DNA of 64,000 nucleotides from Euglena gracilis (taxonomy: Eukaryota > Euglenida > Euglenophyceae > Euglenales), in the NCBI GenBank assembly GCA_039621445.1, contig CP154954.1, positions 61,501,858-61,565,857 of the forward strand, written 5' to 3'. A program made the position numbers and the translations under genes. Shown here in pieces: positions 44,579 to 55,699 of this stretch. The stretch's first letter is position 1. The number at the start of each line of letters is the position of its first letter. The notes under the pieces are model-generated. The model did not search any database and was not told where the DNA came from. It saw only the letters and a program-made list of their open reading frames with translations.

Positions 44579-44795
44579 GTGGGCCACGCCGCGAGGCTCC
44601 GCACGGCGCACAGCACTGCCAGGCCGCCGTAGGTCAGCACCAGCAGCCGGCGGCGGGGGGGCTGCAGCGCGAGCAGGGCCCCGCCCCAGGCGAGGGGGTG
44701 GGCGGAGGGCCCGGCCCCCAACGGGCCGCCGGGGGCCCAGTGCACGGCACGGACGCGTAGCCGTTCGCCCCACGCGACGGGTTCACACATGCGCA
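44579..44795 (-). CDS. Exon of a probable membrane protein
   Basis: The minus frame: CEPVAWGERLRVRAVHWAPG, then a Gly/Pro loop, HPLAWGGALLALQPPRRR and LLVLTYGGLAVLCAVRSLAA, ending CCCAC|GTGGGG. The last stretch, after RRR, is a good transmembrane helix with a cytoplasmic positive cluster. Family unknown. Probably continues from exons 45396-45482 and 45055-45143. Confidence 0.65.
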
Positions 44796-45054
44796 GCCCC
44801 CCCCCCCCACAAGAGCCCAGCCAAACCGGTTGGTTTCTGTCTCGTGCCCCCCCCCAATTGAAGTACTGAAAGCATCCGGCGGCGGGGGAGGTGCGCTTCC
44901 CGTCCATCTGTCCGGTTTCCATCGATGTTCTTTGGAATTGCCATCTAGGTTGTGGGCGCCACCTTTGGGGGGCGCGCTGCTATTTGGACCCTGCGCTGGA
45001 ATTCAAATTCAAACGTCTGTCATAACTGATCCCCAGGCCGGGGCCTCACCTCAC

Positions 45055-45143
45055 CAGCTGGCGCACGCCCTCCAGCACCGGGTGGCCGTGCCCCGCCGCT
45101 TGCAGCACCGGCCGCGAGCCGTACACTGGCCCCAGGGTTTGGC
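45055..45143 (-). CDS. Candidate exon of the membrane-protein gene
   Basis: The minus frame LGPVYGSRPVLQAAGHGHPV then LEGVRQL, ended by a good donor (CAGCTG|GTGAGG). Lies between the two hydrophobic exons on the same strand. Confidence 0.55.
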
Positions 45144-45395
45144 GTAACGCCTGCTGGGGGGGGGGTTCGGACCCCCCGAGAGGGGAGGAAGGGACACCGA
45201 GGGCGGAGCACAAACACCCAGTGAGGTCATGCCTTGCTTGCCGGCATTTTGAAGGTAAATGTTTTTGGGTAGGTTAGGCTTTGCCCCTTTAGTGCTGCGA
45301 TTTTGCCGGAGTTGGCTGGCTCGGCGCTCCGGCGTGTACGACTCCGGGAGGGAGACCCCTCCGGTATGGGCACCGCCCTTCCATCGAACCCTGAC

Positions 45396-45482
45396 CAGCA
45401 CCGTGAGGGCTGGCAGCCCCGCGAACAGGAACGGCCGCCGGGCCTCCGCCGCCAGCAGCGGGGAGTCGTACGTCCGGGGCAG
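45396..45482 (-). CDS. Candidate exon of the membrane-protein gene
   Basis: The minus frame PRTYDSPLLAAEARRPFLFA then GLPALTVL, possibly ending at a GTCAGG donor. The FLFAGLPALTVLV segment is hydrophobic and follows a basic pair, consistent with a membrane helix. Confidence 0.55.
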
Positions 45483-45519
45483 CCCCGCCCTCCCCCACAG
45501 AGATCAGGAGCGCAGGAGG

Positions 45520-45764
45520 CAGGGTGTTTTTTTAAGACCGGGGGGGGGGGGGGGGGGGCGGCACCCAGGGGTGGGGCCCCCTCGGGGAGGGGGGGGGGTC
45601 CCGGGGGACCCACGTACTTTTGCCCGAAAATGGCGAAAAATGCTAGAAATAGCACCCTTTTCATACTTTTTGGCGCCTTCGGCGCCAAAAAAGATATATC
45701 CACCAGCCCCGACCCCCCACCCTCCCCCCCGGAGGTGGGGGACCAAGACTAAAAAAAACTCCTG
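45520..45764. mobile_element. hAT-like MITE, TTTTTTTAAGACC family
   Basis: Starts CAGGGTGTTTTTTTAAGACC, ends CCAAGACTAAAAAAAACTCC-TG. Flanks gcaggagg and gtgggagg agree at 6 of 8. Core AAAATGCTAGAAATAGCACC and a GGCGCCTTCGGCGCC palindrome. Confidence 0.7.
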
Positions 45765-46460
45765 GTGGGAGGCGCCGCTGGAAATTGCCAGCGACAACAG
45801 TGACATGTGCTGGTGTTACCAATGTAAGCCGTGACGATGCCACTCGACACGGTTCACATGGTCTCTGTGAAAAGTTCCCGCCGAGTCACAGTGTGGGCTA
45901 ATTAGAAACACACAACAACGTAGGAAGGCTGCAGACTTATGGACATGGGGGCATTTCAATGATCACAGCGTGGCCACAAGGGGGAACTTTGGGCAGCCGT
46001 TCCAATAAAAGCGTCAGAAATCGATACATGAACCCTTAAGAAATGACACACAGGTGGACAAGAGAAAACCAACTGGGGTGGAACTGCAGGTCTGTTCGCA
46101 AGGTACAGGAGCAGGAAGAGCCAGACGTAATCGGAGGTGGTGGGCCGGGGCAGGGGGGCCGACCCCTGCGCATCTTGACATTTGCTGGCGACAGGGCAAC
46201 TGTGTTTCAGATTCTGCTTGTTTTGTCTTTTTTTTTGCTCGTGGGTTTGTCTGTGAAGCCGAAAGTGAACCGTTTTCATCCAGCCCTGGACTTGTACTGC
46301 CAGGAAAAGTCGACCCTACTCCTCTGCATGCACAGAAAACGGGATCCACACTCAAAACAACTCACCAGAGGATGAGCATGGTTATCGCGGATGCTTGATG
46401 GGAAGACAATGTGGTTTAGGATGGTCACGCGAATTTTCTCTCCTTTCCACAGTTAATTCC

Positions 46461-47997
46461 ATGGAACGCCATGTGCTCGTTTCTAAGCCTTCTCCCTACC
46501 GCCATTTGGTAGAGAAGGAGTTGGCTGAGGCCTGTGAAACACCTACAAAGAAGCGCAAGCGGGATTACACTGACGATTTGATCAAGGAAATTACTGACAC
46601 GGCACGCCAGATCAGACCAAAAGCAACCAGCAAGAAGTTTATGGAGGTATATTTCGTATAATTTTTTTTGCCCAAAATAATATACCTGTCACCCAGGTGC
46701 CGGACAATCAAAACCTGGCTGTATCATTTTCAAAAAACCAAGAAGTACCACCAGCCAAATGCGGTGCAACATGAGCGTCCATCTTTTTCTGAGTCCAGAT
46801 GGGAAAAAAGAAGTTGTGGAGTCGATTGAGAAACTTGCCGCACGTCCCAATGCCGCTCCTATACGACACGTGGGGTGGCTGCCATTGCCCGCGGAATCAT
46901 TTCTAGAACCACCCCTCAGGTTCATATACCAGGTTGCGTTCAAACGCTTTGCTTCTCCGCACAGGTTTTGGAGAAGCATGGGGGCTCTAGAGTTATTGGG
47001 CAACAATGGGCTGTCAAATTCTTGAAGTGGATGGGGTTCAATCCAAGGGCGAGGACGACAACACGCGTAACGAGCAACACGGCAATTGAAGAAGCCGCAG
47101 GAACGTTCATTGCAGAGCTCCTTTATGTGCAGGGGAAATACAATGTCCCACAGGTAATTGTTGTCATTGTTTGATTTGGCAATCATCCCACTGTTGCAGG
47201 ATTTGGTGTTCAACGTGGATGAGTTTTTCATGCTGCTGGGCCAAAATGGGAAATGGACCTGGGCAAGGCGGGGAGCAACACGAGTGCCAATCAGGGACAA
47301 TAAAGTCGGATTCACATCTCTATTCTTTCATCTGAGAACATCTGTGCACCCGATCATTAAGATAAACCTCAATCGCATTTTGTGAACGCCTCCTCTTGGG
47401 CTCGATTGATTGATCGACTGATTGAAATGATAAATGCAAAGAAATGCTCCACGGGCGCTGCTTTTTTTTGATTCTGCTCCGCAGCATATTTTTTCCGACA
47501 GCTTAATGGATAAAGCCAAAGATTTGAGGATATTTTTTCAAAGGCTCCCTGAAGGGCAAACACACATTTGGCAGCCGTGTGACATGTTTGCAATAGCAAC
47601 CATCAAGAGAAAAGTTGATCGGTTCTGGGAGGATGAAACTTTGGGCAACTCTAACAACAACAGATGCTGTTCAGCAAGCGTGCTTTTTTCCATGCCACTG
47701 ATGAAGCAAAGAATGTATCATTTTCTCAGCCGCGCTATTGACGAGTTAACACAAGAGGTTGTTTTGTTGTGTTGGGATGCCAGTTTTCTTGCGGCGGTTC
47801 TTTTCCATCAACCACCAAGAATTCCGACTGCTCTTTGGGATTCGGTTTGTTCAGTTCCAGCGTTGGTCAATCTTCGGGCACAGGAAGAGGCACGCATTAA
47901 TGCACGCCGTGTGATGTTTCTGGCCCCGGAGGCAGCAGAATCTTCTGCTGCCGACGACGCTGACCTTCTTCCTTTTCCATATCCCACCGTTCACTGA
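46461..47997 (+). pseudogene. pogo/CENP-B-type DDE transposase, intron-containing, decayed
   Basis: Begins at ATG 46461 (MERHVLVSKPSPYRHLVEKE), followed by KKRKRDYTDDLIKEITD. A CENP-B-like HTH follows (VAAIARGIISRTTPQ, then IGQQWAVKFLKWMGFNPRAR). The DDE_1 core shows NVDEFF (Asp codon 47218), LLFFDSAPQH (Asp 47470) and IWQPCDMFAIATIKRK (Asp 47581), all three acidic residues present with 36 residues between the last two. Three tiny GT-AG introns are visible: 46647-46696, 46920-46964 and 47154-47199. Frame changes near 46770-46900 and 47380-47470 show it is not intact. The last frame (47434-47997) runs to a stop with an acidic tail. Confidence 0.8.
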
Positions 47998-48341
47998 GAC
48001 TCTTGGCCGCGATTTCATGTGCTTCCCTGCATTTGCATTGCTTCCTGGAGGGTTGTCTGGTTTTTATCTAGTAAGTTTGTATTTTTTCAGTTTTTATTTT
48101 TTCCGGTTTGTATTTTTTACTGGGACAGTAATCCGAAAAGAAGTGTGCGTGTGCATGCGTGTGTGTGTGTGCAAGCACCTATGATCACACACCCTTTTGG
48201 CTCCTGCATCGCCCTACAGCACCGTCTCACCTATCCATATCACCTTTAGTAGGGATCAAAAATTATTGATATTACCTTGATATCAATCAAAAATATTAGC
48301 TTCAAAAGATATCACCTTTGAGATCCTGAATGGTGCCTCTG

Positions 48342-48765
48342 AGCTTTTTGGCCCATTTTTGGCTGCTTTTGGCTGCTTTTGGCCACTTTCGGCCACTTTT
48401 GGCTGCTTTTGGTTCTGATATGAGTGCTTTTGGCTATTTTTGGCCATTTCTGGTCATTTCTGGTCAGTTTTGGCTGCTGGTGACCATTTATGGCCATTTT
48501 AGGGGCAAAACGCACTCAAAAGCACCCAAAAAATAGGCCAAAAGCAGCCAAAAGTGGCTGACAGCAACTTAAAATGACCAAGAGTGGCCAATGGCACCCA
48601 AAAGTGGCAAAAAGCAGTCAAAGTGCCAAAAATGGCCAAAAAAATGACCGAAAATGGGCAACAGTGGCCAGAAATGGGCAAAGGCAAAAGTGGCCAAAAG
48701 CAGCAAAAGTGGCCAAAATATCTAAGTGTGTCAAAATGGCTTAAAATGACCTGACAGTGGCCAAA
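48342..48765. repeat. Imperfect long inverted repeat of TTTTGGC units
   Basis: The left arm (48342-48500) is TTTTGGCTGCTTTTGGCCAC-type sequence. The right arm (48510-48765) is its complement (CCAAAAGCAGCCAAAAGTGG). The transcript would fold into a hairpin of more than 100 bp with mismatches. Confidence 0.85.
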
Positions 48766-48959
48766 AAAAGCGCTACATCCCCGCATCATCACCCTGCATC
48801 GGAAAACCATCTTTGCCTCCAAAAAGGTGCATCGCCCTGCACCATCGGAAGCACTTTGGGGTGCAGAACACTGCAAACTGCCAAACCCCAATCTGACTGC
48901 CCACCGCACAACCCGCCCATCCGGGAGTGCGATGGGTTCACACTGTGGGTTGCCCTGGA

Positions 48960-49222
48960 TTGTGTGGCCCTCCTCCTCCGCGCGACCAATGCCGCCGCGG
49001 CGTACGGGGGCGGACGGGGAGCCGCCGGCCGCCCAAGCCCGGGTGGGGGTTGGGGCTGCGGGCTGGGTTGGGGTTGGCGGCAGGCTTGGCCGTCACGCGG
49101 AGCCCCTTGGCCCTCCCACGGCTGCCCCGCACGGGGTGGGGCAGGGGTTCGGTGAAACGGGACACTGGGGCTGGGACGGCAAGCCTGGCCGGGAGGATCT
49201 TCGGGCGGATCTTCTCGTCCAA
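48960..49222 (-). CDS. Candidate exon: Arg/Pro-rich, unidentified
   Basis: The minus frame starts LDEKIRPKILPARLAVPAPV, then SRFTEPLPHPVRGSRGRAKG and a basic Pro/Asn stretch. The first 50 residues look like coding sequence; the rest may be intronic. The adjoining poly-C could be a splice acceptor tract. Function unknown. Confidence 0.45.
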
Positions 49223-49730
49223 ACCAAGGGGGGGGGGGCGGCCTGCTTGAGGTCGTCACCCAAACGCCACACATTGCTGCGGGGAACTTTGGAAACACCG
49301 TGAGGGGAGGGGGCCAGCTGCAGGAAGATGCCGGTGGGGGAAAAAATGCTATGAATTCACTTGGTGACCATCGGGGGGGGGCACTTCCCCTTGTGCAAAC
49401 CCACCCACACTGCCGTTTGAAAAACCCTTCCACCCACTCACCCACTCACCCACCACCCCCCCAAAAAGCGGAAACCCCTTCAAATTTCTTTAATTTAAAT
49501 TAAAATTTTCTGAACCTTGGACCAATCTGGCACACCCCATCCTCCCGGGGGGGGGGGGTTGTTGGACAGGGGGAGGTGATACACAGTTGGACACGCTGAG
49601 ATTTGAATGGCTCTGGCACACGGGGGCAATTCACCAGCATCATCCGAATTTTATTTTGTTCTTTGTTTTCTTTGAGGTGATTGGCTGGGCACCGGGGGGG
49701 GTCACTGACTGGTGTAAGGGGTCCCTGGCC

Positions 49731-50008
49731 CAGGGGTTTTTTTAAGATCGGGGGGGGGGTACCCCCCACCCACCCACCCCCTGGGGGGGGGGGGGGGGGG
49801 GGGGGGGGGGTCCGGGGGACCCACAAAAAATGGCCGAAAAATCGCGAAAAGTGCTAAAAATAGAATTTTTTCGGCGCCTGCGGCGCCGAAAAGTATATCC
49901 CACCCCCCTCCGGGGGGACCCCCCCCCCCCAGGGGGGGGAGGGGGTCCGGCGGACCCACCCCCCCTCCCCCCCCCCCCCCGGGGGTCCAAAACTTAAAAA
50001 AATCCCTG
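49731..50008. mobile_element. hAT-like MITE, TTTTTTTAAGA family
   Basis: Starts CAGGGGTTTTTTTAAGATCG and ends CCAAAACTTAAAAAAATCCCTG. Flanks ccctggcc (49723-49730) and ccttggcc (50009-50016), 7 of 8. The interior is mostly G/C runs with a GGCGCCTGCGGCGCC hairpin. Confidence 0.8.
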
Positions 50009-50024
50009 CCTTGGCCACTCACCA

Positions 50025-50098
50025 CGCAGCAAACTGGGCCAGAAGCGAAGTTAGCGCCGGCCATAAACAGACAAGAAGCCTTAGTGCAACTAAGGGGG
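50025..50098 (+). repeat. Conserved 75-bp dispersed block, copy 3
   Basis: GCAGCAAACTGGGCCAGAAG through CCTTAGTGCAACTAAGG, differing from copy 1 at only a few positions. It lies immediately outside the MITE at 49731-50008; the flanking GGCCACTCACCAC is also shared with copy 2. Confidence 0.8.
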
Positions 50099-53000
50099 GG
50101 TCACGCAAGTGTGCAACTAAGGGGGGGTCACGCCAGGGTTAAATAAATCTATTGCTTGAGCCTGTCCTCTGACCGTGGGGTCCGGGTAAGGGGGTAGGGG
50201 TCCAGTGGAATCCTGATTGCACACAAGACCTTCTGGACATCTCCTGCCACTTGCGCGGCCCATTCCACAAGCGATGGTGAACATGCCAAACCTAGCCCGC
50301 ATTGTCTGCCCACCCGAAAAACGCCCCGATTTGGCCCGATATTTCCAATTTTGCCCCGAAAAAAAAAACCCGGGAAATTTGTGGGTCCCGGGGTGTTCTG
50401 AAACAGTTCTGGAATTATTCCACCCCGCCGATACTAATACTATACGGGTTCCCATGAACGTTTGGGGGCCCGAAAACAAGGTTGTGCGGCGAAGGTGGCT
50501 TACGGTTTTCCAAAAACATGCAAAATAGAAGTTTACGGAAAACCGTGAATGTGAACTGGTTTACGGTTTCCTGTAAACTTGTGCGTTTGTGAATGGGACC
50601 CGAACCTTGTACCCAACCCCTGGAGTCAGACTGATGGCCATTTTGACCCAGCTCCTAACACATATGTCCAATGCAGCGACTGAACATGTTCACGTGTTTC
50701 CGTAAACTTGCTTTAAAATCTTTTTTTTTTTGGTGTGGGCAGTGTATCCCTTTTTGCTATGGTCCCTATGTTCTGTAAGAACAGAGCTGGAACGGGCCAT
50801 GGTTTGTTCATGTCGGTATGGTGTTGGTGCCCTCTGGCAGTGTTCCCCACAAACACTGGCTGGGGTTGCTTCTGGTGCGTTGATCCCCCCATATCAAAGT
50901 GCAGTTGTGACTTGAAAAAATCTTCACGGGGTCCCGTAAGCTGAAAATTTCACAGATTGGAGCACAGAATCAACTCTGGGCACAGAAACCTTATTACTGT
51001 TGATGTACCCCACTGCCACAGACTGGCCTAAATCACCACAGCACACCTTGGCCTGGGTATCGAGTGCCCTCCCTTCCCCCAACTCTTTTGGATGCCAGAG
51101 CAAGAGAGGTCCCTCAACAAGAACCCAGACTGCGCTTTCAAGGGCTCACTCCAGAGGATGTCACGTGATGCCTCCACCCTTGGTGGTTCACAGCAGCTCC
51201 ATGCAGACATTGAGATACCCCCACCTTTGCAGTCGAATACAATTTCCCTTCAAACTCCCCTACGGCAGGAAATATCCAGGAAAATTATTATCCATTTGTG
51301 TCATTTCAACAGTGCAGAGCTCGCAGAAATGAAATTGAAAAGCTCTGCAAAGATGCTGAATTATACTGAACCTGAAACGGTGGAGCGCATCGTACGTTTT
51401 CAGAAATTCATTTGCTGTTGTTTGCTGCAATCAGGAAAAAAAACTGCCAAAAAAAGGCAACTGGAAATCATCAGAGCGTACACAATGCAGAGCAACCACC
51501 TCCCAGGGTTGCCACTGACAACCCCAAATAATCAAAATTATTTTTGATCACTTTCAACAGGTCTAAAAAAATCACCCTTTTTGCAGCATCCTCACTAACA
51601 CGTTTCAAAAGATGTCGAGTCCTTTTCATGGAGAGCTTCTTTTGATCACTATCAAATGATCAAGTGGAGGGTGCAAACTACAAACTGGTCCTCACTTACC
51701 CAAGCAAACTTCAGGGAAGCGTACAAACCTCCAAAAGAAGTTATGTTCATTGCATTTTTCCAGCTTGTGGAGGTAAGTCCCTCGTGTCTCTTCTTCGATC
51801 TGTCGTGGTGGGTGTGATTTGAAGATAGAAGAGAGATGGTTCCTGAAAAAGGTCGATTTTTTCCCGTCCAAGGCAACAATGGAGATCACCTGTGTCATCA
51901 CAAGTGCAAAAACACTGATATCCAGATATTTATGGTTTCACGTAAAACTTTCTTCAATTGAGCATTGTTTACGGTTTCACGTAAAACTCACTTTGTGTGT
52001 TGTTTACAGTTAACTGTAAAGGAGGGGAACCTTTGCTCTCCTGGTCAAGCAGGCTGGTGGGGTGAGGTCCGATGAGATGCCCCCTCCCACTCCACAGGTC
52101 TTGAACGCAGCGGACGTTTTGGTTTTTATCAGGAAAGCCCAAAATAGGTTGCATCAAATGGATTGAAATGGTGGCGCTGAACAGTGATCCACAGAGTGGG
52201 TTGGAGGTCGGAACCCTCACCAAAAACATGTTCCTGACTGAATGTGTCCTTCCCCCCTCTGGGAGACCCCTTATCTGGCATTTTAGGTGGACTCGGAAAG
52301 TGCGTTTTAAAACAGCTTGGGGCCCGTTCAGAAAAATACGAGGCATTCTGGCTTCTGCTGTTGACTCTCCTCCCAGGAGCTGAGTTGCGGAAATGACATA
52401 AACTCCTCCTGGGCACCCTCACAACAGCGGTATCCCCCCCCTTCAGCTCTGGGAACTCTACTGCTCCTGTGTGATGCACTACCAGTCCAGGAGGCAAGGG
52501 GAGAGCACCGGGGGGTGTCCAGCTGCTTGGCCGCTGCCAAGATAACCAAGAATGAGAGCATACCACCCCCTTGTTAACCAGGCACATTTTCATACTTCAA
52601 ACAAAATTGCGTGAAACCGTAAACATCACTGACTTCACGGTTTCCCATAAAACTTCTTTTCGGAATTTATACACTCACACCCGGCTCAGGAGAAGCAAGG
52701 GGTCTCACTGTTGCAAAAGGGGTTCAAAAGGGCAAATCAGGAAAACAGTGTTCACGGGTTTTGCAGGCATTTGGCCAGGCAACCGCTGTTTAGGAAATAT
52801 AGGGCCTTTTTGGGGGCCAAACACAAAATTTCGGAAAGAGTCTCTGCTGGGGGGTGGCAGTCGATTTCGGCTGGCACCAAAAATAAGAAAATTATTGGGG
52901 AAAAATGTGGACAAGGGCGGAATCGACACAAAAAGGCCAATCATTCCTGATACAGCAAGGCACCTAAAATGTCCAAAACGGGGTCAACAGGGCCGCTTTT

Positions 53001-53479
53001 ATCGACGTGGAAACCAACCCAGAAATTTTCCCGAAATTTTTTTTGGAGCAAAAGTTCACGGGAACCCGTGACCTTTTACGTGAAAAAACGTCGAAAAAAA
53101 AATGGGCAGACAACGCGGGTTAGGTCAAAGGCAACGATGGCCGGGGGGCTGTTCCCCCTCCCTTGGCCGCGAGTCATCTGCTTCATCTTGCCCACCCAGT
53201 GCTTTCGGGGCCAGGCCGGGGGGATCCACCAACGGAAAAACCAGCCTTGGGCACCCCGATCCGCTGCCTGTTGCAATGGCATGGGTGTGCTTCTGGATGC
53301 ATTGCGCCAGGAAGAAGACAAATTATAATAAAGCTTGTTTGGAGGTAAAACGATGTGAAAAGAACAAATTTTTAAAAAAAACACCTAACGCCCTGCCGCA
53401 AACACCACCAGAGGCACAATGTACATGCAGATTGGGGAGTGAAATGAAGTGGGGGTGACACTATTTCGCAGCCTGTCCG

Positions 53480-53587
53480 GGCCTTGGGATCATCCACCAT
53501 CTCCCGCATAAGCCGGCTTCCCCTCACAAGGGGCTCCTCATCGTCGTCGGAGATGTCTAAATTCTCCCACTTGGAGTAATTGACCAT
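53480..53587 (-). CDS. First exon of an unidentified gene (MVNYSKWENLDISDDDEE)
   Basis: ATG at 53587 starts MVNYSKWENLDISDDDEEPL, then VRGSRLMREMVDDPKA. Such a Tyr-Ser-Lys-Trp plus acidic start resembles N termini of CDC37-type co-chaperones and some other eukaryotic proteins; that similarity alone does not name it. A pyrimidine-rich CCCTGCCGCCTGCAG ends 19 nt before the ATG, suitable as a spliced-leader acceptor. The exon end was not resolved (a GGACAGGCTGCG at about 53481-53470 could be a nonconventional intron start). Confidence 0.65.
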
Positions 53588-53621
53588 GCTGGCCGCCTAC
53601 CGGGCACTGCAGGCGGCAGGG
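53587..53621 (-). promoter_or_regulatory. Candidate trans-splice acceptor before ATG 53587
   Basis: Transcript-sense CATCCCCTGCCGCCTGCAG lies directly upstream of a 19-nt leader (TGCCCGGTAGGCGGCCAGC) and the ATG. Euglenid mRNAs are commonly trans-spliced; no spliced-leader evidence is available here. Confidence 0.4.
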
Positions 53622-54639
53622 GATGCAGCTGTGTACGAATGCTTGTCCTACTCAAACACACCCACCAACCTCCAGTTGTTTTAATTTCCACCTCACATTT
53701 GATTGGCAATGGAAAAAAAAACTGTTGTTGTTTCCATTTTAAATTCTCATCTGAATGTCTTTTAGTGTTTGCTCCATCATTTTCCATTTCGGGCTGAAAA
53801 TGACCAAACATGCCGTTTCAGCCCAAAATGGTGTCCTTCTCGAATCTACCACTCCCTCACCTTGCGTTGACATGGGTTGCTGTCTTGTATTATGCAAAGA
53901 TGGGGTCCAGTCTCGCCGGGGGCTGGTTTGGACTGCAATGGAAGATGGAAATCCCACACAACAGCAGAGCTGGCTGGGGCACTACTGGTGAGGCAGGGCC
54001 GTGCCAGTGCACCATCCCCACAGCGCAAAAACTCGCAGAGGCGTTGGGGCTGACGGTTGGGGATGTCCCGTAAAATTTTCGGGTGTCCCACTATTTACGT
54101 TTCCGGCCGTATATTCCCAATTTTCAAGTTTGAGTTGCTTTATGAAAAGATATGCCGGGTCCTGTAACCATCCCCCTTCACCCCCCTTCGGTTGTCCAAA
54201 CCGCCATAAAAAATGGATAGCTGAAAAGAGCTGCCCTGGACAAATGACGCCGGCATCAAAGTTCGGCTTCAAAATTAAACCCAAACAAAGAATCCTGCTT
54301 GGGCTAGGAAGATTATTGTTCAACTTCTTTTGAATGATGGATGAATGGAGATATGGCACAGAACAGTGCTGTACAGATGCCCCCTGAAAAGTCAACCAGG
54401 TTTTGTGACGGGCGGGGTCATTGATGGGGGCCTGCGGGCTTCATCCCAGCCTGGGGGTGACTGGCGGCAGTCAGGCCACGCTGTACAACAGAGGGGTTAG
54501 GGCAGGCAACGCAGGCGGGGGGGGGGGGGGAGGGGGGGGGGGCGTGGTCAAGCGGGAGGCGGAACCGAAGGGGCCATTTGAGGCCACGAAAGTCGGTGGA
54601 GGGGGGCGGGTGGGTGAGCTGGAGGGGACGCCAAAGGGG

Positions 54640-55099
54640 GTGCAGGCGGAGGCTCGGCCCATGCAACATGGACGCGAAAACCTCCAGAAAACACCTTGGG
54701 GGCGATCTGCAGCCCTCATCCATTGGACCATCGCTTGCCCCACCCGGCTTGCTTTGCGCCACGAACTCGGCCGGTCGCTGTGAAAACCAACTCTGCTTTC
54801 TGCCAACCCTCAAATGAAGGGGGGGGGGGAGGGATTGGCAATTCCTAATGCTGACCGCAACCGGGGCCACCCTATTCGAGGAGGGCTGCCTCCCATCCAG
54901 TGTTTGGAAGCCCACGGTAGGCTTGGCGGCCGGGTCAGCCCGAGGGGGTCGCTTCGCGGCGGAGGAGGGGCGGTTGGGGCGGGCCAAGCCAGGACAAGAA
55001 GGTCACAGCCACCGTTCCGGTAGCTTGTCCTTCGGGCCCCCGGTGGGCAGCTGCTCCAGCTGGTCTGACTTCTCGGTCATCTTCCGCAGGTGGACGTAC
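54640..55099 (-). CDS. Candidate exon(s), unidentified
   Basis: After CCACCCAG|GTACGT (55099), the minus frame reads YVHLRKMTEKSDQLEQLPTG then GPKDKLPER, charged and helical, ending near a GTGGCTGTGA site. Past an in-frame stop the same frame continues with TVGFQTLDGRQPSSNRVAPV and a stretch with FVAQSKPGGASDG and MDEGCRSPPRCFLEVFASML. At least two exons are likely; no family recognised. Confidence 0.45.
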
Positions 55100-55546
55100 C
55101 TGGGTGGGGGTTGGATGTGGCGGGCGGTGTTCACACATGCTTGGCACTTCCGCAACAAAGTCCCCCCACCCCCCGAAGGGTTCCACCAGGCTGGCATCCC
55201 CCCATGTGCAATAAATGCTCAGCTAATGTTCCGTTAGGAAATCAATGCGACACACTGACTTCCTCTTACAGTCCAAACAAAAATACAGGAAATAAAAATG
55301 ATGGGAATAAATGCCGGAAAAAAATGACAGGAAAACTGGGGAATTTGAGCTTTCACAGAAAAATAGTTACAATTTTTCCCATTTCTGATGAAAATTTTTG
55401 GCAAAAAAGCAACTCAAAATTGCAAAAAAGGTCAAAATGGTCTTCTGGGCGTCTTCCTTTCGTGACTCTTCACTACAAAACAGACCCAAATTGACCATAT
55501 GTCATGTCCACGACTTTTTGTGTGTGTGAAATCTGACGACTCCTGC

Positions 55547-55684
55547 CAGGGGCTTTTTCAGAACTGGGGAAGGGGGTCCCCCCCCCCCCCACCCCAGGGG
55601 GGCCCCTGTGGTCCCAGGGGACCTCCTTCGGCGCCGAAAAGTATATCCCCCCCCCTGGGTTCCAAGACTATAAAAAAACCCCTG
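55547..55684. mobile_element. Short hAT-like MITE with exact 8-bp duplication
   Basis: Starts CAGGGGCTTTTTCAGAACTG, ends CCAAGACTATAAAAAAACCC-CTG. actcctgc lies on both sides (55539-55546 and 55685-55692). An internally deleted member (138 bp) of the TTTTTTTAAGACC family. Confidence 0.92.
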
Positions 55685-55699
55685 ACTCCTGCACGTGAC

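Larger units (their letters stand above)
50485..54090. repeat. Region of scattered GTTTACGGTTTC(A/C)CGTAAAC inverted motifs
   Basis: Variants of the palindromic motif occur near 50496, 50535, 50560, 50695, 50925, 51935, 51970, 52610, 52640, 53055, 53075, 54066 and 54095. They may be subterminal repeats of one or more nested DNA elements; ends not found. Open frames at 51092-51547 and 52571-53071 are AT-rich and unrecognised. Confidence 0.55.
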
